A program made the position numbers and the translations under genes. The notes below the pieces were generated by a model that saw only the letters and a program-made list of their open reading frames with translations, ran no database searches and was not told where the DNA came from. 40,201 nucleotides of DNA. It comes from Candidatus Paralachnospira sangeri (GTDB lineage: Bacteria > Bacillota > Clostridia > Lachnospirales > Lachnospiraceae). Positions within the stretch are counted from its first letter, which is position 1. Every line of letters starts with the position of its first letter. Shown one piece after another: positions 1 to 8,996 of this stretch. The DNA is taken from assembly GCA_904397815.1 (NCBI GenBank), contig CAJFOT010000023.1, positions 1 through 40,201 on the forward strand, written 5' to 3'.

Positions 1-182
1 ACTCAACGCTCATTTCTGCCTGTAAAACCAGGCCCGTATTTACTTAGGATTTGTTCAGGTCGGGAACAAAGTCAGTACCGCGCCCTCTCCCTGTACAGGC
101 GGGTTCGGCCGGCAGAGCCGATATGCATCTCCCAGCCCCCTTTTCCGTCCGTCTGATAAAGCCCCCTGAACAAAACCATTTT

Positions 183-1571
183 TTAGAAGGAGAATTTGTC
201 CTCAAAATACTGCTTCAGCTCCGCAATCGGCACCCGCACCTGCTCCATGGTATCTCTATCCCGCACAGTAACCGCATTGTCTGTCTCGGAATCAAAGTCA
301 TATGTGATGCAGAATGGTGTCCCGATCTCGTCCTGACGGCGGTATCTCTTGCCGATATTCCCTCTGTCATCGAATTCACAGTTATAATATTTGGACATTT
401 CCAGATAAATCTTCTCTGCGCCCTCATTCAGCTTCTTGGATAAAGGCAGTACACCGATTTTCACCGGCGCCAGAGCCGGATGGAAGTGAAGGACAGTTCT
501 CATGTCCCCGCCTTCCAGTTCTTCCTCATCGTAAGCGCTGCACAGGAACGCCAGCGTCACACGGTCAGCACCCAGCGAAGGCTCGATCACATAAGGAATG
601 TACTTCTCTTTCTTCTCATCATCGAAATAACTCATATCTTCGCCGGAAGTATTCTGGTGCTGGGTCAGGTCATAGTCGGTTCTGTCTGCGATGCCCCACA
701 GTTCGCCCCATCCGAAGGGGAAAAGGAACTCCAGGTCTGTTGTCGCTTTGGAATAAAAGCACAGCTCCTCCGGGGAATGATCTCTTGCCCGCATCTCATC
801 GTCCTTGATTCCCAGCGCTTTCAGCCATTTGATACAGAAGTCCTTCCAGTAAGCAAACCACTCCAGATCTGTACCCGGTTCGCAGAAAAACTCCAGTTCC
901 ATCTGTTCAAATTCTCTGGTACGGAAAGTAAAATTGCCGGGGGTAATCTCATTCCGGAAGGATTTTCCGATCTGGCCGATACCGAAGGGGATCTTTTTCC
1001 GGGAAGTTCTCTGTACATTTTTAAAGTTCACAAAAATGCCCTGAGCAGTCTCCGGCCGCAAATAGACAGTGTTTTTCGCATCCTCTGTCACACCCTGGAA
1101 CGTTTTAAACATCAGGTTAAACTGTCTGATATCGGTAAAGTCATGCTTTCCGCAGGTAGGACAGGGAATCTGATGCTCTTCAATGTAGGCTTTCATCTCT
1201 TCCTGGGACCATCCGTCCACACTGCCTTCCATCACAATGCCGTTCGCCTCATTGTAATCCTCGATCAGCTTATCAGCCCGGAAACGCTCATGACAGCACT
1301 TGCAGTCCATCAGAGGATCCGAAAAACCTCCCAGATGGCCGGAAGCCACCCATGTCTGGGAATTCATCAGAATGGCACAGTCTACACCTACATTATAAGG
1401 GCTTTCCTGAATAAACTTCTGCCACCAGGCTTTTTTCACATTATTCTTCAGTTCCACACCCAGATTGCCATAATCCCAGGTGTTGGCCAGACCGCCATAG
1501 ATCTCGGAGCCGGGGTATACAAAACCTCTTGACTTCGCCAGAGCGACAATCTTATCCATCGTCTTTTCCAT
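183..1571 (-). CDS. glyS: Glycyl-tRNA synthetase, single-chain alpha2 type
   Basis: Charges tRNA-Gly with glycine in the cytoplasm. The 462-residue protein opens with the family signature [22 protein letters not shown] and continues with a class II aminoacyl-tRNA synthetase core, including the FRNEITP (motif 2) region and a C-terminal anticodon-binding domain from about residue 360. Two cysteine pairs in the insertion, [11 protein letters not shown] and CPTCG, look like the zinc-binding region of this enzyme type. Length is normal for the homodimeric type used by many Firmicutes, as opposed to the two-subunit GlyQ/GlyS enzyme. The ATG at 1571 follows an AGAGG ribosome site at about 8 bases. 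It lies 33 bases after a lipoprotein gene, so both are probably transcribed from the promoter near 2300. No T-box leader is visible in front of it. Identification is firm. Confidence 0.97.
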   Translation of the reverse strand: MEKTMDKIVALAKSRGFVYPGSEIYGGLANTWDYGNLGVELKNNVKKAWWQKFIQESPYNVGVDCAILMNSQTWVASGHLGGFSDPLMDCKCCHERFRADKLIEDYNEANGIVMEGSVDGWSQEEMKAYIEEHQIPCPTCGKHDFTDIRQFNLMFKTFQGVTEDAKNTVYLRPETAQGIFVNFKNVQRTSRKKIPFGIGQIGKSFRNEITPGNFTFRTREFEQMELEFFCEPGTDLEWFAYWKDFCIKWLKALGIKDDEMRARDHSPEELCFYSKATTDLEFLFPFGWGELWGIADRTDYDLTQHQNTSGEDMSYFDDEKKEKYIPYVIEPSLGADRVTLAFLCSAYDEEELEGGDMRTVLHFHPALAPVKIGVLPLSKKLNEGAEKIYLEMSKYYNCEFDDRGNIGKRYRRQDEIGTPFCITYDFDSETDNAVTVRDRDTMEQVRVPIAELKQYFEDKFSF

Positions 1572-1604
1572 TGCAAAAACCTCTTTCTTTCCAACATCAA
1601 AATT

Positions 1605-2252
1605 TTATCTGAATATAATATAAGCCACGCTGTCTTCCGCGTCTACATTGACAGTATCACGATCCACTCTGGTCACATTTGAGGAGGTGTACATCACCCT
1701 GCCCTGCACCTGCAGTTCTGCCACGCCCTGCATCAAAACCACGCGATAGCTGCCATGATCCTGAATTGTTTCGATGGAAACCGTGTCCCCGTCTTCGTCC
1801 GTCAGTCCCAGATCCAGATCAATGCCCACTTCAATCGCCGACTCCACTGAACCGGTAGACAGCTGCCGGGCCAGGCCGTCTGCCCCGTTAAAGCCGATGT
1901 AATGGCTGGTATTGGCATATTCCATAATCAGCGTAACATTTCCCTCTTCATCCACCTCCAGGGTACTGATGGTGACGGGCAGCTGTTCATCATCCTCCGG
2001 ATACGCCCGGGCAATGCCTGCGGCATCTGAATTATATCTGGTCACTGCGTCTTCTATAAATGCCTGCAGGCTGTCTGCGCTGTAATAATCCTGATCCAGA
2101 ACTTCAAACAGAGCCTCTGCCACTGTCCCGTTCTCTCTGACATACAGGCAATCCTGCTGAGGCTCGAAATTATCAGACTTACTGCATCCGCCCAACAGCA
2201 GCGCCGTCAGCATTACAGCGGCAAGCAGTACTGTAAGCCCACATTTTTTCAT
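1605..2252 (-). CDS. Predicted lipoprotein of unknown function
   Basis: I do not recognise a named family. The ATG at 2252 is chosen over one six codons upstream because it sits 6-7 bases after a clear AGGAGG. The product (215 residues) begins MKKCGL, has a hydrophobic signal stretch and a lipobox LLGGC at about residues 19-23, so it should be lipidated and anchored on the outer face of the membrane. The mature part is acidic, with predicted alpha/beta composition, and has no obvious catalytic motif. It lies immediately upstream of glyS and has its own promoter, so glyS may depend on this promoter. A role is not deducible from sequence; the link to glycine metabolism is only positional. Confidence 0.8.
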   Translation of the reverse strand: MKKCGLTVLLAAVMLTALLLGGCSKSDNFEPQQDCLYVRENGTVAEALFEVLDQDYYSADSLQAFIEDAVTRYNSDAAGIARAYPEDDEQLPVTISTLEVDEEGNVTLIMEYANTSHYIGFNGADGLARQLSTGSVESAIEVGIDLDLGLTDEDGDTVSIETIQDHGSYRVVLMQGVAELQVQGRVMYTSSNVTRVDRDTVNVDAEDSVAYIIFR

Positions 2253-2289
2253 ATTTTTTCCTCCTAACACTTTCCCAATAGCTTAAATC

Positions 2290-2318
2290 ATTGTAACCTC
2301 AAACGCAAATAATTTCAA
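2290..2318 (-). promoter_or_regulatory. Sigma-A type promoter of lipoprotein-glyS
   Basis: On the minus strand there is a -35 TTGAAA (2313-2318), a 17-base spacer and a -10 TACAAT (2290-2295). The expected transcript start is about 30 bases before the lipoprotein ribosome site. This separates the lipoprotein-glyS pair from recO. Confidence 0.75.
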
Positions 2319-2391
2319 GCCATATTATACAGAGCGCCGACATTTTTTTATTTATCCGGACAATCCTGTCCTTTTTTCAGCCTGTTTTCCC

Positions 2392-2409
2392 CGGCCGGAA
2401 TACCGGCCG
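2392..2409. other. GC-rich hairpin after recO
   Basis: CGGCCGG (2392-2398) and CCGGCCG (2403-2409) form a perfect 7-bp stem with a 4-base loop, starting 9 bases after the recO stop codon. No U-tract follows on the minus strand, so it is not a textbook intrinsic terminator; it may act as an mRNA 3' end stabiliser or a weak terminator. Confidence 0.45.
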
Positions 2410-2417
2410 CAGATCTG

Positions 2418-3080
2418 TCACTCTCCCAGAAAAGAGGTCATGGTCTCCAGCACATCCAGAGAATGAAACTGTCGGTCAATAAAACGGCCCCGCATCCATT
2501 TCAGCACATTCCCCAGTTCCTCCAGCACCTGATCCGATACCAGAAAGGTATAGAGTTTCTCCACCGGTGAACAGATGATATAGGACACCGTATACACCGT
2601 GGCCTCACACACCTGGAAGGGCAGCCGTTCATCATATTCCCCATTAATGACCATCGCTTTCAGCTCATATATGTACCGCACCAGCAGATTAGGCAGATTT
2701 TCCTTCTCAAGTGCCCGAAAGGACTGATACAGCAGCAGCAGCATCTGGCGCTCATCATTATTTTCCCTGGCATAATAATCGGCAAACTCCGCAAAGTAGG
2801 ACGCATAACAGACCAGCTCCATCTGGCTGCTGAGTTCCTCAAAATAGTTGGAGATATCCGCAGACCGGACCGTATAAGAAGTCCGGCCTTCATACATCAT
2901 GAATTTTCCAAAGGAAAAGGGACGGCAGGCAGCTATCAGCGGGCTGGTCTGACGGCGGACGCCTTTGGCGAAAGCGGCGATTTTTCCCCGTTCTTTCGTC
3001 AGAAGCACCAGCCGTTTGTCACTCTCCCCCACCGGCGCGGCTGTCAGCACCATTCCTGTAACCGTTATCAAGTCTGACAT
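2418..3080 (-). CDS. recO: DNA repair protein RecO
   Basis: RecO helps load RecA during RecF-pathway recombinational repair. The 220-residue protein starts with the typical N-terminal OB-fold segment (TGMVLTAAPVGESDKRLVLLTKERGKIAAFAKGVRR) and contains the family-like helical region with FAEFADYYARENNDERQMLLLLYQSF. It is shorter than the usual 240-260 residues: the paired CxxC zinc cysteines found in many RecO proteins are absent, leaving a compact C-terminal segment (VCEATVYTVSYIICSPVEK). The ATG at 3080 has a GAGG about 8 bases upstream. It lies 17 bases after era, the usual era-recO order in Firmicutes, and is probably co-transcribed with it. Confidence 0.9.
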   Translation of the reverse strand: MSDLITVTGMVLTAAPVGESDKRLVLLTKERGKIAAFAKGVRRQTSPLIAACRPFSFGKFMMYEGRTSYTVRSADISNYFEELSSQMELVCYASYFAEFADYYARENNDERQMLLLLYQSFRALEKENLPNLLVRYIYELKAMVINGEYDERLPFQVCEATVYTVSYIICSPVEKLYTFLVSDQVLEELGNVLKWMRGRFIDRQFHSLDVLETMTSFLGE

Positions 3081-3097
3081 ACTCTCAGCCTCGCCTG

Positions 3098-3991
3098 CTA
3101 GTTCTGATATCCGTAATTTTTCAGGTACAGTTCACTGTCCCGCCACTCCCGGCGTACTTTGACCCACAGCTGGAGATTCACTCTGGCCTCCAGCATCCGC
3201 TCGATTTCATACCGGGCAGCGCTGCCGATCTTCTTCAGCATGGCGCCGTTTTTCCCGATAATGATTCCCTTATGGGAATCCCGCTCGCATATGATGGTGG
3301 CTTCAATATCGAACAGCCCATTGCTTCTCTCCTGCATCTTTTCGATGGTGACAGCAATGCCGTGAGGAATCTCGTCCGACAGGAGGCGCAGCGCTTTCTC
3401 CCGGATCAGTTCCGCCGCGATCTGCCGCATGGGCTGGTCAGTAACAGTATCCTCATCGTAAAACATCGGCCCGCAGGGCAGATAGCGGAAGATCACCTCC
3501 AACAGCGTATCTGTATTGGTCTTTTTCAGCGCTGACACCGGGACGATCTCGGCAAAGCTGTACTCCTTCCGATAGCAGTCAATGGATTTCAGAATGTCCT
3601 CCTTCTGAATGGTATCCACTTTATTGATCACCAGAATCACCGGCGTCTTAACCTGCCTCAGCCGGCGGAGAATCTCCTGCTCCCCTCTGCCGATATAGGT
3701 GACCGGCTCTACCAGCCAGAGAATCACATCCACCTCGCTCAGGGTCTCCCTGGCTGTATTAACCATATATTCTCCCAGTTTGTTCTTCGCTTTGTGGATT
3801 CCTGGTGTATCCAGAAATACAATCTGCCCCCTCTGATCGGTATAAACTGTCTGAATCCGGTTTCTGGTCGTCTGCGGCTTGCTGGAAGTAATCGCAATCT
3901 TCTGGCCGATCAGATGATTCATCAACGTTGATTTTCCCACATTCGGGCGGCCTATCAAAGCGGCAAACCCCGATTTCCGTTCCTGCTCCAT
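3098..3991 (-). CDS. era: GTPase Era
   Basis: Essential GTPase that binds the 3' end of 16S rRNA and assists maturation of the 30S subunit. The protein shows G1 GRPNVGKST (about residues 14-22), the switch region SSKPQTTRNRI, G3 DTPG, G4 NKVD and a C-terminal type II KH domain with the GKNGAMLKKIG loop (GxxG-type). At 297 residues it is full length. The start at 3991 is preferred to an ATG two codons upstream because an AAAGGAG lies 7 bases before it; the upstream ATG would nearly touch the ribosome site. It lies 20 bases after the M16C protease gene and 17 bases before recO, so it forms part of the same minus-strand operon. Confidence 0.97.
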   Translation of the reverse strand: MEQERKSGFAALIGRPNVGKSTLMNHLIGQKIAITSSKPQTTRNRIQTVYTDQRGQIVFLDTPGIHKAKNKLGEYMVNTARETLSEVDVILWLVEPVTYIGRGEQEILRRLRQVKTPVILVINKVDTIQKEDILKSIDCYRKEYSFAEIVPVSALKKTNTDTLLEVIFRYLPCGPMFYDEDTVTDQPMRQIAAELIREKALRLLSDEIPHGIAVTIEKMQERSNGLFDIEATIICERDSHKGIIIGKNGAMLKKIGSAARYEIERMLEARVNLQLWVKVRREWRDSELYLKNYGYQN

Positions 3992-4011
3992 GCACATACT
4001 CCTTTATCATT

Positions 4012-6933
4012 TCAGTGAAAGAGATTTTTCACCTCTTTGAATAATTCCCGTTCCTCTTCAATTCTGCTGTCATTGCCCACCACGCACAGGGCATTTTCTT
4101 CCAGCAGCGCCTCCGCGGCAGGCGCCAGCGCCCGGATCTGCTCCGGCCCTGCTGTCAGCACCTGGTCCCGCTCCCGCTGCAGGATCTCCTCTGTGATGCC
4201 GCTCATCCATGCTGACATGGATCTGGCCCCGGTCTCCATGGGATTTCTGGGAATGTCAAGATCGCTGACCGTACCGATGATATACTTGGTCATCTCCCGC
4301 TCATCTGCATTGAACTGACGGATATATTCCGGCAGATTCCGGTATACCTCCAGGGTTTTTCCCAGATTGGGGTCACGGTAGGAAACCAGATAGCTCTCCC
4401 CGTTTCTTGCAAACCCGCTCATACAGCCGTAAGCGCCGCCCTTTACCCGCAGGCGGATCCACAGATAATCATAATCCAGAATCACCTTCAGAATCTTCAT
4501 CGCGCCATGGTAGTCCAGGCCCGCTTCCCTGAAATTGCCGCAGACGGCCACATACTGTACCTGGGAGGAGCATTTGAAGCCCTCATTGCGCTTCTCAGGC
4601 ACCAGGTCATAGCTATCTTTGCCGGATCCTGTCCCGGAGAGTTTTTCAATAAAGGCTGACAGCCGTCCGGGCAGGAAGCTGTACCCCTGGTCATTGGCAG
4701 TATAGCTTACCACCAGATTCTCCCTGGAGAACAGAATATTCATCACATGGCGCAGTCCGGCGATAATCTCCCCCTTTTTCTCCTGGAAATTTTTTTCCAG
4801 ATCCTCCAGGAAATGATAAAAGGCGATTCCTCCTGTCAGTTCGCTGTAGCAGGCTGATTTAGAGAAATAAGATGCAGCCCGCAGCACCGCTGCCTGATGT
4901 CCCGCTGACTGGAGACGCATCTGGGATCTGGATTTCAGCTGGGCGATGATCTCATACAGCCGCTTCTCATCCTCAATTTTCGAGGTGAAGAGAATCTCCT
5001 CAATCATGTCAAAACCGATATCCAGCTTCTCATACACCGCCTTCATGGTAATCCCGAAATGGCCGGTAAACCCGTCTGAAACAGCAGGATTGTCATAGGT
5101 TGATACACCGGTGCTGATGCCGCCGGTGTGAATCAGAATCTCATCAAACAGTTCCTGATAGGTATAGTGAGCTGTATCCACATAGCCCAGCACCGATTTC
5201 AGCAGCCCTGTATAGAGCAGTTCCTCCCGTGTCATTCCCCGGGTATTAAACAGCAGGTGCAGATAGCCGATGCCGGATGTAAACAAATTATGGCGCACCA
5301 CTGTCACGCCGTCTACTGTCTCCTCCTGGTTCAGCAGCGGAGCAGCCTTCTTTTTGATATCCTCTCTGGTCAGCATGGGAATCCGCTCCAGATCTTCCTG
5401 GGAGGACGGCTCCTCCTGGTAGGCTTTCAGCTCCCTGGTCTGACGCACCAGAGTTTCTCTCTCCTGAGGGGAGAGACTGTCTTTATACTGTTTCAGTTCT
5501 TCTGCCAGACGGGCCTCCTTTTCCGCCAGCAGTCCCTTCTTCGGAACCACAGCGATGACCGCCCGATGGGGATTTTCAATCAGATACCGGCGGAGCAATT
5601 CCTCAAAATATCCTGTTTCTGCCTTTTCCTTTAACGAGACAAATGTGCCGGCATACTTCAGATGCATCAGCGGGTCGTTTTCATTGTAAAGCCAGCTGTC
5701 GAAGCACTGAAGCCCGTACATCAGCCCCTTAGGATAATGGCCGTAGTCCGCCTCCCTGTATTTAAACTCATAATAATTCATTCCGGCCATCAGGGTCTTT
5801 CTGCTGATCCCTTCTGCGGCCAGTTCCTCCAGTTTCCGAAAGACTGTTTCCAGGAACCGCTCTTTCTGTTCCAGTCTGGCGCCCTTCGCCACCACGGAAA
5901 AGTAGGGCTGCTGGATGCCATTGTCATAGCCGCCGAAGATATCACTGCCGATCCCCGCGTCCAGCAAGGCCTGTTTCAGCGGCGCTCCCGGCGCGCTCAG
6001 CAGAGCGTACTCCAGTATCTGAAAGGCAACATACATCTCCGGATCCAGATCTGTGCCCGCTGTCATGCTGACTGACAGATAGGTGCCTTCCTCCTCCCGT
6101 TCTTCCTCTGTAATCGGATAAAAGATCGTCTCATCCACCCCCTGGGTGAAAGGCTTCTGCATGGCGATGTCGGAATGGACTTCCTTTCTGTCATACTCTT
6201 TCAGATATGCCCGATCCATCCAGTCCAGGGTTTTCTCCATGTCCATATTGCCATACAGATAGATATAGCTGTTGGACGGATGGTAATAGGTTCTGTGAAA
6301 ATTCAGAAAAGCCTCATAGGACAGCTTCGGGATCTCGTCCGGGTCGCCTCCGGACTCACAGGCATAAGGGGTATCCGGGTAAAGGGCGCTGCTGATGTAC
6401 CGCTCCAGCACACTCTCCGGCGAGGAAAAGGCCCCCTTCATTTCATTGTATACAACGCCGTTGATGGTCAGCGGACTGTCCTCCGATTCCAGCTCATAGT
6501 GCCAGCCCTCCTGCATAAAAATTTTGGGGTTGGTGTAAATATTGGGATGAAATACCGCGTCCAGATAGACATCCATCAGGTTGTGGAAATCCTGGTCGTT
6601 GCAGCTGGCCACCGGATACACCGTCTTATCCGGATAGGTCATGGCATTCAGAAAGGTATTCAGAGAGCCCTTCACCAGCTCCACGAAAGGGTCCTTCGCC
6701 GGAAATTTCCGGGAGCCGCACAGCACGCTGTGCTCCAGTATATGAGGTGTGCCGGTGCTGTCAGCGGGAGGCGTCCGGAATCCGATAGTAAACACCTTGT
6801 TCTCATCGTCATTTGACAGCAGAAACACCTTTGCCCCACTCTTTTTGTGCTCCAGAATGTATGCCTGTGAATTCAGCTCCTCGATTTTTTCTTCCTTTAC
6901 CAATTCATATGCGTCCATATGCTTCATATTCAT
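4012..6933 (-). CDS. M16C (insulinase/PreP-type) zinc metallopeptidase
   Basis: A large, 973-residue peptidase of the pitrilysin clan, resembling presequence protease PreP/Cym1 and the M16C-associated family. The inverted zinc motif HxxEH is present as HILEH (residues 64-68), with the distal glutamate in NEMKGAFSS (about E164) as the likely third ligand. The two halves of the clamshell are fused in one chain, and the middle has the M16C-associated domain. There is no signal peptide, so it is probably cytoplasmic, where it would degrade short peptides. The ATG at 6933 follows AGGAGG by 7 bases. It starts 36 bases after the YdcF-like gene and ends 20 bases before era. Family assignment is strong; physiological substrate is unknown. 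Confidence 0.93.
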   Translation of the reverse strand: MNMKHMDAYELVKEEKIEELNSQAYILEHKKSGAKVFLLSNDDENKVFTIGFRTPPADSTGTPHILEHSVLCGSRKFPAKDPFVELVKGSLNTFLNAMTYPDKTVYPVASCNDQDFHNLMDVYLDAVFHPNIYTNPKIFMQEGWHYELESEDSPLTINGVVYNEMKGAFSSPESVLERYISSALYPDTPYACESGGDPDEIPKLSYEAFLNFHRTYYHPSNSYIYLYGNMDMEKTLDWMDRAYLKEYDRKEVHSDIAMQKPFTQGVDETIFYPITEEEREEEGTYLSVSMTAGTDLDPEMYVAFQILEYALLSAPGAPLKQALLDAGIGSDIFGGYDNGIQQPYFSVVAKGARLEQKERFLETVFRKLEELAAEGISRKTLMAGMNYYEFKYREADYGHYPKGLMYGLQCFDSWLYNENDPLMHLKYAGTFVSLKEKAETGYFEELLRRYLIENPHRAVIAVVPKKGLLAEKEARLAEELKQYKDSLSPQERETLVRQTRELKAYQEEPSSQEDLERIPMLTREDIKKKAAPLLNQEETVDGVTVVRHNLFTSGIGYLHLLFNTRGMTREELLYTGLLKSVLGYVDTAHYTYQELFDEILIHTGGISTGVSTYDNPAVSDGFTGHFGITMKAVYEKLDIGFDMIEEILFTSKIEDEKRLYEIIAQLKSRSQMRLQSAGHQAAVLRAASYFSKSACYSELTGGIAFYHFLEDLEKNFQEKKGEIIAGLRHVMNILFSRENLVVSYTANDQGYSFLPGRLSAFIEKLSGTGSGKDSYDLVPEKRNEGFKCSSQVQYVAVCGNFREAGLDYHGAMKILKVILDYDYLWIRLRVKGGAYGCMSGFARNGESYLVSYRDPNLGKTLEVYRNLPEYIRQFNADEREMTKYIIGTVSDLDIPRNPMETGARSMSAWMSGITEEILQRERDQVLTAGPEQIRALAPAAEALLEENALCVVGNDSRIEEERELFKEVKNLFH

Positions 6934-6969
6934 CCCATGTCCTCCTGTTGTCTTTTTCCGTTACATTAT

Positions 6970-7755
6970 CTATATATTTCCCACCAGCCAGTCTTTTATC
7001 AGGGCAAAAAACTCCCGGAACATCTGGCTGGGCAGCAGAATCGGATCAGACGGCGCCGGAATGCCGCTGATATTAGAAAACCCCTGCTGCCGGGCGATGG
7101 CTCTGGCTCTGAAAATATGGAAACTGTTACTGATAATTCCCACTTTCGGATTCTGACCTTTCAGGGATTCTTCCCTGGCGCTCCAGTTTACTACAATATA
7201 AGAAAAGCTGTTGCGCAGGTTTTCTGTCGTATTGCGGGAATGGGCCTCCTGAATAATCTGTCCCGGGTCCACGCCGCGGTCTGTCAAATACCGTTCCATA
7301 GCCTCCGCTTCAGAAATATCTTCCCCCGGGCCCTGCCCTCCGGATACCACAATCATCACATTCTCATTTTCTTCTGTATATTCCAGCGCTTTATCCAGAC
7401 GCTGGGCCAGGGATTTTGTCACCCGCTCCCCGTCCACCCTGGCGCCCAGGACAATCACATAATCCAGGTCATTGGGATAAGGAATAAACATATTGTGGAG
7501 AATCAGCCCTTCCAGAAAAAGAAACAGGCAGGCCGCCAGCATGACTGTCGTAATCAGCCCCACCTTCAGCCACAGAGGCATCCTGTACCGGACAGGATGG
7601 ATCAGGTGGAACCTGCGCAGACCCCAGAAAAGAAGCAATACAATAGAAATGAACAGCCATATATAGCCGAAGGATGAACCCATCCCGGTGTAAATGGCAA
7701 TAATAATAAAATACAGAAGCGACAGCGCCGCTCCTGTCAGCAGCAAAATATTCAT
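6970..7755 (-). CDS. YdcF/SanA-family (DUF218) membrane protein
   Basis: A 261-residue protein with three hydrophobic segments in the first 90 or so residues (near residues 3-25, 28-46 and 64-88) followed by a DUF218 domain. The domain is marked by DYVIVLGARVDGERVTKSLAQRLDKA, VVSGGQGPGEDISEAEAMERYL, and the Asn/Arg-containing SRNTTENLRNS region. Relatives such as SanA and ElyC are linked to envelope integrity and polysaccharide lipid-carrier metabolism; the exact reaction is not known. The start overlaps the stop of the U32 gene by 4 bases, implying translational coupling. It is the last clear member of the RNase J-MltG-TrmR-U32 run before the M16C gene. Confidence 0.9.
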   Translation of the reverse strand: MNILLLTGAALSLLYFIIIAIYTGMGSSFGYIWLFISIVLLLFWGLRRFHLIHPVRYRMPLWLKVGLITTVMLAACLFLFLEGLILHNMFIPYPNDLDYVIVLGARVDGERVTKSLAQRLDKALEYTEENENVMIVVSGGQGPGEDISEAEAMERYLTDRGVDPGQIIQEAHSRNTTENLRNSFSYIVVNWSAREESLKGQNPKVGIISNSFHIFRARAIARQQGFSNISGIPAPSDPILLPSQMFREFFALIKDWLVGNI

Positions 7756-8996
7756 CCAATTTCCTCCCGCTGGCTGGCAGACACCCGCAGAATATCTCCC
7801 TCCTTTGGCAGCGCAGACAGTCTGACCCGCAGCTTCTGTCTGGCATGAGGCGCGCTCTCCTGGTGTTCTCCCGCCTCATTAAGGATTTCCTCCACCCGGA
7901 CAGAAATATCACTGCCATTGGGCTTCATGATTTCAATCTGTTCTCCCACAGAAAATTTATTTTTCTGTTCCAGGAAAAAGGTGCCGTCTCCGTAAGACTG
8001 TCCCGCAGTGCCCAGATAAACGGAATCCTGCATATATGTGCTGTTGTCGTAAATCTGTGCTGAGTCATCCGGTCTGCCGTAAAAAAAGCCGGTGGTAAAT
8101 TGTCTGGTAGTACATTTTACAATCTCCTGGCGGTACCAGTCCATATGCGCCCGGTAGCATTCCTCGCTCTCCAGGTAATCATCGATGGCCCGCCGATAGG
8201 TTCTGGCCACAGTCGCCACATAAAGAGCAGTTTTCATCCGTCCTTCGATCTTGAAGCTGTCAATACCGGCAGACATCAGATCCGGGATATGCCCGATCAT
8301 GCACAGATCCTTGGAATTAAAAATAAAAGTCCCTCTGTCATTTTCATAGACCGGCAGGTACTCACCGGGGCGGCTCTCCTCCATCACCGCGTATTTCCAC
8401 CGGCAGGGATGCGTACACGCGCCCTGGTTGGCATCCCGTCCGGTAAAATAACTGCTCAGCAGGCAGCGTCCGGAATAGGAGATACACATTGCTCCGTGGA
8501 CAAAGGTCTCAATCTCCAGGTCATCCGGAATATGGGCCCGGATCTCCCGGATCTCCTCCAGCGTCAGCTCCCGGGCGGAAACCACCCGCCGGGCGCCCAG
8601 ACTGTGCCAGAACAGGTAGGTACCGTAATTGGTATTGTTGGCCTGGGTACTGATATGGATCTCCATCTGCGGAACCGTCTCCCTGGCGATCTGAAACACT
8701 CCGGGATCTGAGATAATCAGGGCATCCGGCCCGATCTCTCTCAGTTCCCGGAAATATTCCCTGACTCCCTCCAGATCCCGGTTATGGGCCAGAATATTGG
8801 CCGTCACATAAACCTTGACGCCTCTGTCATGGGCCAGGCCGATTCCCCGACTCATATCCTCCATGGAAAAATTCTTCGCCTTGGCCCGCAGTCCGAAAGC
8901 CTCGCCGCCGATATACACAGCATCAGCTCCATAGTTTACTGCTGTCTTCAATACCTCCAGGCTGCTGGCAGGAACCAGCAGTTCCGGTCTCTTCAT
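7752..8996 (-). CDS. U32 peptidase-family protein, probable tRNA 5-hydroxyuridine synthase TrhP
   Basis: Members of this family (TrhP/YrrO, RlhA) carry out prephenate-dependent hydroxylation of RNA; TrhP makes 5-hydroxyuridine at tRNA position 34. The 414-residue protein starts MKRPELLVPASSLEVLKTAV, has the U32 signature VHGAMCISYSGRC and the conserved cysteine cluster finished by GACTHPCRWKY, whose four Cys probably bind an iron-sulfur cluster. It overlaps the upstream methyltransferase by 4 bases. In B. subtilis the same neighbourhood holds yrrM (trmR) and yrrN-yrrO (trhP1-trhP2), so the pair is expected to build ho5U and then mo5U at the wobble position. Here only one U32 gene is present, closest in length to YrrO. 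Confidence 0.9.
   Translation of the reverse strand: MKRPELLVPASSLEVLKTAVNYGADAVYIGGEAFGLRAKAKNFSMEDMSRGIGLAHDRGVKVYVTANILAHNRDLEGVREYFRELREIGPDALIISDPGVFQIARETVPQMEIHISTQANNTNYGTYLFWHSLGARRVVSARELTLEEIREIRAHIPDDLEIETFVHGAMCISYSGRCLLSSYFTGRDANQGACTHPCRWKYAVMEESRPGEYLPVYENDRGTFIFNSKDLCMIGHIPDLMSAGIDSFKIEGRMKTALYVATVARTYRRAIDDYLESEECYRAHMDWYRQEIVKCTTRQFTTGFFYGRPDDSAQIYDNSTYMQDSVYLGTAGQSYGDGTFFLEQKNKFSVGEQIEIMKPNGSDISVRVEEILNEAGEHQESAPHARQKLRVRLSALPKEGDILRVSASQREEIG

Noticed and set aside
1..182. Possible coding or mobile sequence before glyS, including GCCTG/CAGGC and CCTGTACAGG inverted repeats and a short frame ending in a TAA near 47-49
   Set aside because: No frame gives a believable protein, there is no T-tract to make a terminator, and I see no IS end resembling the one at 40117.
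480..1532. Plus-strand open frame of about 350 codons over glyS
   Set aside because: Antisense shadow of the glycyl-tRNA synthetase; no family-like sequence.
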